From the NCBI GenBank assembly GCA_900316305.1, contig ONCM01000002.1:1-37966 (forward strand): a stretch of 37,966 nt of DNA. Direction: 5' to 3'. The stretch's first letter is position 1; each line of letters starts with the position of its first letter. A model generated the notes under the pieces. That model made no database searches. It was not told the origin of the DNA and worked only from the letters and a program-made list of their open reading frames with translations. This stretch comes from an uncultured Bacteroidales bacterium. GTDB taxonomy: Bacteria; Bacteroidota; Bacteroidia; Bacteroidales; WCHB1-69. A program made the position numbers and the translations under genes. Positions 27,101 through 35,100 of the stretch are shown one piece after another.

Positions 27101-28002
27101 CGTTGGCCTATGCCGGTGCCTTCGACTGCTTTACCGACATCCATCGGGCGCAGTACTTCGTCACCAACGACAAGGGCCGCAACACCATTGACATGCTCAT
27201 TTCGCGTGCCTCCTCCAAGGAGCAGCACGCCGCCCAGATCGATATTTTCGCGGAGATGTCGGAAGACACCACGAACACCGTCGATGACACGTTCGTGATC
27301 CCGCAGTGCGACCCGTGGAACTATTACGACCAGCTCAAGTACGAGAAGGAAGTGGCGGGGTTCTTCATCTCCGGTCACCCGCTGAAGGAGTACCAGGTCA
27401 TCATCGACAGCTTCACCAACGCCGACATGTCGGTGATGGAGGATACGGACTTCTTAGCGCGCACTGTGCAGAGCGGCAAGGGCGTACAGGTGGCGGGTAT
27501 TGTGAGCAACGTGATGAGCGGTGTGAGCAAGACTGGAAATCCCTACGGAAAAGTTGTGTTGGAGGACAACAACGGCACATGGACTTGGTTCCTGCGTGGC
27601 TCCAACTACGAAAAGTACGCTTGGCTGCTGAAGGTGGGCAACCGCGTGTTCATTAACGCCTCCGTCAAGCAGAACTCTTGGAAAGACAAGGTCACCCAGC
27701 AGGATGTGGTGCGCTACGATGTCAATCCTGTCTATATTTACCCCATCAACGAGGTCTATGAGAAGATGTGCAAGGGCGTGCAGCTCCAGTTGCAGTTGGC
27801 CGACATCACCGCCGGTTTAGCACTGAATATCAAAGAGATGCTCGACAAATACTCTGGCAAGACCCCGTTCAATATCCGCATCTTCGAGAAGGACAAGAAC
27901 TTCCACAGCGACTTCTTCAACTTTGCCGCGAAGGTGAATCCGGAGGAGTTCGTCCGCAACTTCTCGTTGCCCGCAGAGTACAAGTTGGTGCTGGAAGGGT
28001 GA
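24178..28002 (+). CDS. dnaE: DNA polymerase III subunit alpha
   Basis: The 1274-residue replicative polymerase. The N-terminal PHP domain begins FTHLHVHTQYSILDG and carries AITDHG. It has a Lys/Glu-rich coiled-coil insertion at about 60-100. The catalytic palm has GRGSAAGSVVAYC, then the aspartates of PDIDVDFD at 492-498, with the third at Asp660 (KMDFLG). The tandem HhH, OB-fold (about 1090-1180) and C-terminal regions are intact. The length is normal for Bacteroidetes DnaE. It starts 12 bp after lpd, suggesting co-transcription. The sequence just after the stop holds a cgtctctac repeat. Confidence 0.97.
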   Translation: MSKFTHLHVHTQYSILDGMSAIPALIDKCLANGMNAMAITDHGVMYGIKEFADTVAKKNGKVKDEIKALEKQLPELTEEAEIADCQQKIADLKQKIFKPIFGCEAYVARKTNTNPEGSRLVKEHKENGSGYHLILLAKNEKGYHNLCKIISQAWIDGKYYRPRIDRSLLEQYHEGLIVSSACLAGEVPKNITNGDYEKAKEAVMWFKNLFGDDYYLEIQRHKTDKPGGDRTVYEQQKIANEGILKLAAETNTKVIATNDVHFVNEEDGEAHDRLICLSTGKKYDDTDRLHYTKQEWLKSPEEMEAIFSDVPEALANTQEIADKVEVYALKHAPIMPMFEIPAEFGTVESYKEKYSEEDLRAEFESGEGGEGRIEKLGGLDRVYRIKLEADYLHKLTMDGAKVRYGDPIDPEILERIEFELSVMRNMGFPGYFLIVQDFIAAARNMGVSVGPGRGSAAGSVVAYCLKITDVDPLKYDLLFERFLNPDRISLPDIDVDFDDEGRYKILNWIIQKYGKEKVAHIITYGTMATKSSIKDVARVHDLPIPESDRLTKMIPVKLPEDPKTHKAPKVNIKNCLQYVPEFKDAYEKSPQVHDIIDYASQLEGTVRQVGIHACGVIIGADDLTKFAPLSTVEDKEAKEDIIVTQYEGSVIEDVGLIKMDFLGLSTLTILKEAISNIKKSKGIDIDIDHIPLDDPETYQLFCNGDTVGTFQFESAGMQKYLRELQPSTFEDLIAMNALYRPGPMDYIPQFIDRKQGREKIEYDIPVMEKYLKDTYGITVYQEQVMLLSRLLANFTRGESDTLRKAMGKKLKDKLDALKPKFIEGGKANGHDPEVLEKIWADWEKFASYAFNKSHATCYSWVAYQTAYLKAHYRAEFMAANLTNSVTDIKKITTFIEDCQKYGITVKGPDINESDETFTVNKDGDIRFGLAALKGVGFSAASSIVDERNANGPYTSIMDFFERVNLGSCNKRCLESLAYAGAFDCFTDIHRAQYFVTNDKGRNTIDMLISRASSKEQHAAQIDIFAEMSEDTTNTVDDTFVIPQCDPWNYYDQLKYEKEVAGFFISGHPLKEYQVIIDSFTNADMSVMEDTDFLARTVQSGKGVQVAGIVSNVMSGVSKTGNPYGKVVLEDNNGTWTWFLRGSNYEKYAWLLKVGNRVFINASVKQNSWKDKVTQQDVVRYDVNPVYIYPINEVYEKMCKGVQLQLQLADITAGLALNIKEMLDKYSGKTPFNIRIFEKDKNFHSDFFNFAAKVNPEEFVRNFSLPAEYKLVLEG

Positions 28003-28015
28003 TTTTTGGCGGTTA

Positions 28016-28049
28016 GCTGCAGCGCGTCTCTACATCGGCACGTCTCTAC
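28016..28049. repeat. cgtctctac repeats, left copy of a 19-bp direct repeat
   Basis: Two copies of cgtctctac (28025-28033 and 28041-28049) are spaced 16 bp apart. The 19 bp at 28016-28034, starting gctgcagcgcg, are identical to 28726-28744, so the repeats bracket the PBECR-like gene. Confidence 0.8.
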
Positions 28050-28091
28050 GTTGGTCGATGCTTGCGGTATCAAAAAAATTATCGAACAGTG

Positions 28092-28120
28092 TTTGAATAT
28101 TAAAATAAAGTGTATTTTTG
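28092..28120 (+). promoter_or_regulatory. Promoter of a candidate small RNA
   Basis: TTTG at 28092-28095 and TATTTTTG at 28113-28120 are separated by 17 bp, matching both halves of the Bacteroidetes consensus. It points away from dnaE into a gap with no coding frame of note before a terminator about 100 bp away. Confidence 0.6.
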
Positions 28121-28126
28121 CAGTGT

Positions 28127-28223
28127 CGTTTTACCATACAGCGCAGGTAACGAAGACTGTCAGCGTTGATGTTTTTGACAGTGACGAACAATAATAAGGC
28201 CGAGGTTTTACTTCGGTCTTTTT
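28127..28223 (+). ncRNA. Candidate small RNA of about 95 nt
   Basis: The span runs from about 7 bp after the -7 box to a terminator. It contains a perfect 7-bp hairpin, actgtca with tgacagt (about 28156-28182), and then the terminator stem. It overlaps the last codons of the minus-strand PBECR-like gene by about 15 nt, so the two transcripts would be antisense at their 3' ends. No known RNA family is recognised. The start is inferred only from the promoter. Confidence 0.4.
28196..28223. terminator. Terminator between convergent transcripts
   Basis: A 10-bp stem with two wobble pairs, aaggccgagg with cttcggtctt, and a 5-nt loop. It is followed by T5 on the plus strand and a weaker T-rich stretch on the minus strand. 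It overlaps the stop codon of the minus-strand gene at 28208-28210. Confidence 0.7.
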
Positions 28224-28657
28224 ATTATATCGAAGGCGGAAAGCAACCATTTTTTTGTTGTTCCATTTTGTTCATTTTCCAATGCTACAATAAATCTAAA
28301 AGTCTCGCTTTCAAATACTTTTTTATGGCTGTCTGATTTCTTTAGATTGAAATTGCCAAATTGAACGACAATGGGGACGAAGTCTTCCAAATTGAAACCC
28401 AGTTTGTTGATTTCTGCTTCGTGCTTTTCTATAATGTGAGCCAATCCATATCCTTTGTGTTTGATAGGGTCTGTGACTTCTCCCCAAACAATGTCAATGC
28501 TTCCAATGTCGCTGCGGTACAAGGCTGAGATGCACTCTCCGTTTTCCCTTTCGCGAAGGAATTTGATGGCCTCCTTCGGTTTTCCTTCAAATTGTCTGTA
28601 AGCAGGTCCATATTTCCCTATTTCAATATCGTTTTCTTTAATGCTTTTTGTTGTCAT
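28208..28657 (-). CDS. PBECR-like putative endoribonuclease/toxin domain protein
   Basis: 149 residues with no signal peptide or membrane segment. The pattern SIDIVWGE (53-60), GYGLAHIIEKHE (69-80), RFIVALE (121-127) and WLLSAFD (137-143) resembles the phage Barnase-EndoU-ColicinE5/D-RelE (PBECR) nuclease families. His74 and His79 are candidate active-site residues. These domains usually sit at the end of phage MuF or polymorphic toxin proteins; here it stands alone. No antitoxin-like gene adjoins it. It lies between 19-bp direct repeats in a more AT-rich, repeat-loaded gap, which suggests acquisition by transfer. The family call is from pattern memory and needs a profile search; the reading frame itself is sound. 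No promoter box was seen. Confidence 0.6.
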   Translation of the reverse strand: MTTKSIKENDIEIGKYGPAYRQFEGKPKEAIKFLRERENGECISALYRSDIGSIDIVWGEVTDPIKHKGYGLAHIIEKHEAEINKLGFNLEDFVPIVVQFGNFNLKKSDSHKKVFESETFRFIVALENEQNGTTKKWLLSAFDIIKRPK

Positions 28658-28715
28658 TGTTTTTGATTTTTGTTTATTCTGGTTTTTCGGTCGCTCATAG
28701 AAACGTTTCCCGTGT

Positions 28716-28775
28716 GTAGAGACGTGCTGCAGCGCGTCTCTACAGTGGCGCGTCTCTACATCATCGCGTCTCTAC
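28716..28775. repeat. cgtctctac repeat cluster with palindrome, right copy
   Basis: GTAGAGACG (28716-28724) pairs with CGTCTCTAC (28735-28743) to form a hairpin with a short GC-capped loop. Two more cgtctctac copies follow at 28751 and 28767, exactly 16 bp apart. Includes the right 19-bp direct repeat (28726-28744). Confidence 0.8.
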
Positions 28776-28816
28776 ATCCGGTTTCCCGCATCCCTTCAGT
28801 CAACCCGAATTCGAAA

Positions 28817-28933
28817 CACCCACCTCCATTCCGTTTGGCCACCTTGAAAAATCGGAAAACCCCGACTATTGCGAACCGCACTATATGACGAAAAAAACAC
28901 TCAAAAACCGGCCAAACGGAATGGCGGCGGGTG
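28817..28933. repeat. MITE-like 117-bp element with 24-bp terminal inverted repeats
   Basis: The arms at 28817-28840 and 28910-28933 are inverted repeats matching at 22 of 24 positions, around 69 bp that code for nothing recognisable. The arms contain ccattccgtttggcc and its complement. No clear target-site duplication is seen. It could be a non-autonomous mobile element or a long RNA hairpin. Confidence 0.6.
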
Positions 28934-29170
28934 CGTTTTAGGGTTATTAACATAAGAATACGCAACATATTGATATTCAGTATAAAACGGTGTTGATAAC
29001 TTTTTTAAGTGATTGTAAAAAATCAATGGATAAAAACATATACTTTCGCTTTTTACTTATTTTTTTACTTAATGTATTATATATAAGGTTATAATAAACT
29101 GAAATAGAGATAATTAGTAAATAAAAGCAAATTAGTTAATTAATAATATTATTCACAAAATCAAGTTATT
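28934..29170. other. AT-rich upstream region of the giant surface protein
   Basis: This 237-bp stretch is strikingly AT-rich and has no coding frame of note. TACTTTCG at 29041-29048 is one base from the -7 consensus and would give a leader of about 115 nt. I see no riboswitch or operator here. Confidence 0.35.
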
Positions 29171-32100
29171 ATGAAAAAAGTTCTATTCTTTTTGATGTTT
29201 GCGCTGTTCTGCATCCCATGGGCGATGCGGGCGCAAGAACCAATCCCTTACAACGAAGGGTTTGAGAGCATGAGCACTGCCGCCGATCTGACTGACGCAG
29301 GTTGGATTTGGACGACTTCGCATTCCGGTAGTTTTTTGGGTATAGCAACATCGGCAGGATATATTCAGACAGGCTCGAAAGCTTTAGTGATTGATAGTTG
29401 GGACGCGGGTTCATCAACTGATTATGTAATCGTGGGACTTCCTGAATTCAATCAGGATATCAACACTCTGCAAATTACTTTCTCATATATGGTCTCAACG
29501 GGCACTGTTTATGTCGGCTACCTGACTGATGCCAATGACGCCAGTACTTTTGTCTCGGTGCAGTCCTTCAGCTCATCTAATTCATATACAACCAAAAAAG
29601 TTGAACTAAATACTGTTCCTGCCAATGCAGCTCGAATTGCCATCAAGTATGTGAATTGGTACAGATGCTATATTGATGACATCGAAGTTAAAGCTATACC
29701 TTCCTGTTCAAAGCCTGAAACCGTGACGGCGACTCCTGCTGGCCATGTGACTTGGACGGGTGAGGGCACAACCTGGAATCTCAACTACAAGGCGAGCTCC
29801 GACGCTGCCTGGACCGAAGTTAACGGCATTACTGCTATGAGCTATGACATTCCAGGACTCGCCACCAACACCGTTTACTCTGTGAGCGTGCAGAACGTGT
29901 GCGAAGATAACTCCACCACAGATTGGACCACTGCTACTTTTACCACCCTGGCAGCTATTCCGTTGGTCGAACCTTTCGCTTCCTCAAGCATCCCTACTGG
30001 CTGGTCTCGATACACCGGGCTGTTAAGTGATGTGATGGCTGGCACAGCCACACTGTCTTCTGGTGGCGGTTGGAGCTTCTCAACAGGCAATGGCGTATTT
30101 GACAACCATGCCAAAGCAAATATTTATAACACAGGTAGGACTTATTGGTTGGTTGCACCAACCCTTTCGATGCAAGATAACGTACAACTTAGTTTCGACC
30201 TTGCTTTAACCAAATATAATGGCACATTGGATCCTGTGACCCCAGGCCTTCAGGAGGATGACAAGTTTGTTGTTTTGATCACCACCGATGGAGGAGACAG
30301 TTGGACTATCTTGCGCCAGTGGGACAATGCCGGCTCCGAATATGTTTATGACAATATTGCTTGCTCCGCTGTTGGGCAAAATGTCACCATTGATCTCAGC
30401 GGTTATGCTGGTCAAAACATTGCAGTGGCTTTCTATGGAGAATCAACTGTTGCCACATCAGGTTCTGACAACAACCTCCACATCGACAATGTGAGCATTG
30501 ACTATATCCCCAGCTGTGCGAAACCTACGGGATTGGCAAAAAGCAATGTCGCCGCGCACACCGTGGATCTCAGCTGGACTTCCGATGCCAGTGCATGGGT
30601 TGTAGCCTATAAGGCCTCCGAAGACGAGGAATTCACTGAAGTGAATGTTACCGAAAATCCCTACACGCTTCCTGGTCTGACTCCTGAAACGGCCTATACC
30701 GCAAAGGTGCGCGCCAACTGTGGAGGTGCCTATAGTGATTGGACTAACGTGGTTTCTTTCACCACTACAGTCGCTTGCCCTGCTCCCACCGGCCTGACAA
30801 CTGTCTCTGAGGGTTATGATGCCACGTTCAGTTGGACGGGTTCTGCAAACGCTTACGATGTGGCTTTCACCGCAAGTGCAGTTGCCGATCCTGCAGAAAA
30901 CATCGAAGCTAATAATTTTACGGAAACCAATTATACCCAATATGACCTTGAACTGGGTGACTACTATTTCTGGGTTCGCGCCAACTGTGGCGAAGAAGAT
31001 GGCTACAGCTCATGGGCTGGTCCTAAAAACATTCATATAGGATATTGTGTGCCTAAACCGTCAAGCAGAGACGGTAAAGGTATCACCAGCGTGGTTTTCG
31101 GTACTGGTGATAATGTCGTGAACAATGTTGATGAGACCAGCGGTCTCCCCTCTACTTCTCCTTATTATGGTGATTATTCAACCATGGTGGGTGCTGTGCA
31201 AGCCGGTGTCGAATCTCCAGTGAACATCACATACGCTACAGGTCAAACATACGGCACTTTCATTTGGGTTGACTTAAATAACGATATGGATTTCGATGAT
31301 GAAGGCGAGATTCTTTATTATGGAATGAGTGCTTCAACCAATCCCACTACACTGAATGCAACGATAACGATTCCCGCCACACAGCCAACAGGTGACTATA
31401 TTATGCGTATTGGTGGTGCTGACTTGGCGTTTGATAATAGTAATTCTGCTAATCCGTGCTATACTGGTACATGGGCTAACTTCCACGATTACACCCTGCG
31501 TGTGTTGGAAGCTCCTTCCTGCCTTGCCCCTAACGCGTTATTAGCTACGCCCACTACAAATTCAGCCGAGCTGAGCTGGACGGCTAACAGCGGCGAAACC
31601 TCTTGGACCGTTTATTATAAGAAAGCTTCTGATGAGGATTATGTGATGGTGCCTGACGTGACCGAGAATCCTTACAATCTGCCTGGTTTGGATGATGCCA
31701 CCGAATATGAGTACTATGTGGTGGCCAACTGCTCTGAAACCGATATGAGCGATCCTTCAGTAACGTTCAGCTTCTCCACCAAGTGCAATGCCATCGTTGT
31801 TGACGCTGACAATCCATTCATTGAAAACTTTGATGCCACTACTTTCCCGCCCACTAGTTGCTGGGATAATATTGCGGCTGATTCTTATAAATGGACAAGA
31901 AATATGAGTTACTCTAAAACTGGTGCTGCCAGTGCCTATAGCGGCTATTATGGCGATATCTATTTGGTGATGCCGGAACTTGCCATTGCAGAAGGTGGAA
32001 CGGATGTGCAGCTTACATTCTGGTCTTATAATAGCTATTCTTCTTCTTATGATAAGAACTCTGTTGTACTCCTGAATGGGGACAACGAGACTGAGATTTG

Positions 32101-35100
32101 GACTACTGCGTCAGTGACTCAATCATGGGTGGAGAGCATTGTAGATCTCTCTGAATACAAGGGTCAAACTATCCGTTTGGCGTTCAAGTATGAAGGTGAT
32201 GATGCTCATGGTTGGTATGTGGATAGTGTTAAGGTTGCTTTCGTAGAAGCCTGCCCGAAACCCACCAACTTGACTGCTCAAAACCCCGGCTCCACTTCAG
32301 TGGCGTTGAGATGGTATGTCAATGGTGACGAAACTGCTTGGCAAATTAGCACTGGCGACGACGAGAATCCCATTGACGTTGTTGCTGATGATGTCTCGAG
32401 AACCCATACAGTTATCGGCGGCAATATCGTTACATACCTCGATTACACCCTCACTGGTCTCGACGCTGAAACGGAATACACTGTGAAGGTCCGTGCCAAC
32501 TGTGGTGCCGAAGACGGTGTGAGCGACTGGAGTAACTCCGTGGTGTTCACCACTCTCGCCAGCTGTCTCGCCCCCGACGCACTGGATGTCGCTGGTATCA
32601 CAGCTCATGAAGCAGAAGTGAGCTGGAACGGCAGCGGCGAAAGCTATGTTGTCAGTTACAGAACGGCTGCATATATGAATGGCATTGAAGAAGAATTTGG
32701 TTCTTCGATTCCTACGGGATGGGAAAATAAAACTGGTCTCTTGAGCAGTATTATGGAAGGCGCAGATTTCTCATCTAGCACTCAATGGGCATTTGGAAGC
32801 AACAATAATGTGTTTGACAATCATGCGAGAATTAATATTTATGGTGGCTCACGCTATGGATGGCTGATCACTCCTTCTTTGGAAGTGCCTTCTGGTGCAA
32901 CCTTCACCTTCGATCTTGCCCTCACTGCTTACAGTGGATCAGGTGCTGCCTCTGGCACTTGTGATGATGACAGATTCGTTGTTTTGGCCTACGTTAATAA
33001 TGCATGGACCATCTTACGCGAGTGGAATAACAGTGGTGCGGTAGATGTTTATAATGAGATTCCCACCGCTGGCGAGACTGTGACCATTGACATTGCAGAC
33101 TATGTTGGTCAAAATGTGAAATTTGCTTTCTATGGCGAATCTACAATTAATAATAACGGTGATAACAACCTGCATATTGACAACGTGGCAATCGGTACAC
33201 CCGTTGCTGCTGGCGATTGGGATGAGGTTTCCACCAGTGAATTTTCAACCCCTCTCACTGACCTTACACCTGAAACGAAGTATGAGTTCAAGGTTAAGGC
33301 CATTTGCGACGAAGATAACAATGTTGAGAGCGAGTATAGCGAACCGGAGTTCTTCACCACGACCGAAGCATGCCCGGTGCCCACTGTCCTTACGGCTACC
33401 GCTACCAACAATTCTGCTGAACTCGGTTGGACGGCCAACGCTGGCGAAAGCGCTTGGACAGTCTATTACAAGAAAGCTGATAATCCTGACTTCACGGCAG
33501 TGTCAGTGACCGAGAATCCTTACACCGTGGAACCGTTGGATGCCGCCACTGAATATGTGTTCTATGTGGAGGCCAACTGTTCCGAAACCGAGACGAGCGA
33601 GCCTTCGACAACGTTCAGCTTCACCACCCCGTGTGAAGCTCAGGATATCACCTACACGTATGATTTCGAAGATGCAGCTCCTTTTATCTGTTGGACTCCT
33701 ATAGCGGGTGCGGCTGTTGTAAACGGCAACAGTGCGCATGAAGGTTCGAATTACCTGAAATTCTCAGGTACCACATCCAATATGATAGCATTGCCGCAAT
33801 TTTCAAATGCCACTAATACGCTTCGTTTGGAGTTTTGGACCCGCCCGGAAGACCGCACTTACCCCAGTTGCGGCTCTTTCTCTGTCGGTTATATGACCGA
33901 TCTTGAAGATGCCAGTTCTTTCGTGGCTGTTGCGACGTACGCTTACAATGATTGGACAAGTAATATCTACGAAAAGAAAACCGTTGACTTCAACGAAGCT
34001 CCTGCTAATGCATACATCGCCATGCGTCAGCATGATTGTGCATATAATTATTATTGGTATGTGGATGATGTTACCGTGAAGGAAATGCCGAGTTGTCCAG
34101 CTCCTACTGGTCTCACCGTTTCCTACACCGGCGGTGACGAAGCCACCGTGTCTTGGACTTCTGAGGCTACGGCTTGGAACCTCGATGTGAACGGCACGGT
34201 GATCCCTGTTACGGAGAATCCGTACACCCTCACCGATCTTACGTTGGCTACTGATTATGACGTTAAGGTGCAAGCCGTTTGTGGCAGTGAGGTCAGCGAA
34301 TGGACCAGCACCAAAAGCTTCACTACCGACGCTTGTATGCCTGCCGAACTGACTGTGGTCAACTATGAATTGACAGACGCCTATGGCGACGGATGGAATG
34401 GAAATGCCATCAAAGTGAAGAATGCGAATTGCGAAGAAATTGGATCGTTGACCATCGCCAACGGTGCATCCGCTTCTGGCACTTTGAGAATTTGTGGTGA
34501 TTATTTGAGCTTTGAATGGAAGGTAGGCAGTTATCCTGGTGAAGCATCATGGAGTTTCACTGATGCCAATGGCAATCCGCTTTTCTCTGGAACAGGTAGC
34601 ACCAATATGGCAACAGGTGATGTCATTTACACCATTGGAGGTATCTCTCGTCCTTCAAGACTAGTCCCCGCGAATGTCGCTTCTACCCATGCGCTATTGA
34701 ACTGGTATGAGAACGGTGAGGCCACCACATGGCAGATTATGCTCAATAACGACGAAGAACATCTTATCACTACCACCAACAACCCCTATGCCCTGAGCGG
34801 TCTTACCCCTGAAACCCCCTACACCTACAAGGTGCGTTCCGTGAATGCCGGTGATACTAGCACATGGAGCTGTTCTGAGGGTAGCTTCACCACCACCGCT
34901 TGTTATACTCCCTCCGACCTTCAGGCTGCTGTTGTTGGCTACCAAGTTGCGTTGACTTGGGATGCGGGCAGTGACGAAACCGACTGGAATATCAGATACC
35001 GCAAGGTGGGCGCAGCTGATTGGAATACTGCTACGAGCGATGGTGAAGAATACACTTTCACGGGTACTCCTGGCAGTTATGAGGCTGGAGTGCAGGCTGT

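Noticed and set aside
25336-27378. A 680-codon open frame opposite dnaE
   Set aside because: Shadow of a gene with unmistakable polymerase motifs.
28006-28194. A 62-codon plus-strand frame after dnaE
   Set aside because: It runs across the cgtctctac repeats and the candidate promoter, with no homology or start signal. A small RNA explains the later part better.
28092-28657. A full type I toxin-antitoxin pair
   Set aside because: The predicted overlap of the RNA with the gene is only about 15 nt at the 3' end, and the protein is not a small membrane peptide. It is kept only as a possibility under the small-RNA finding.
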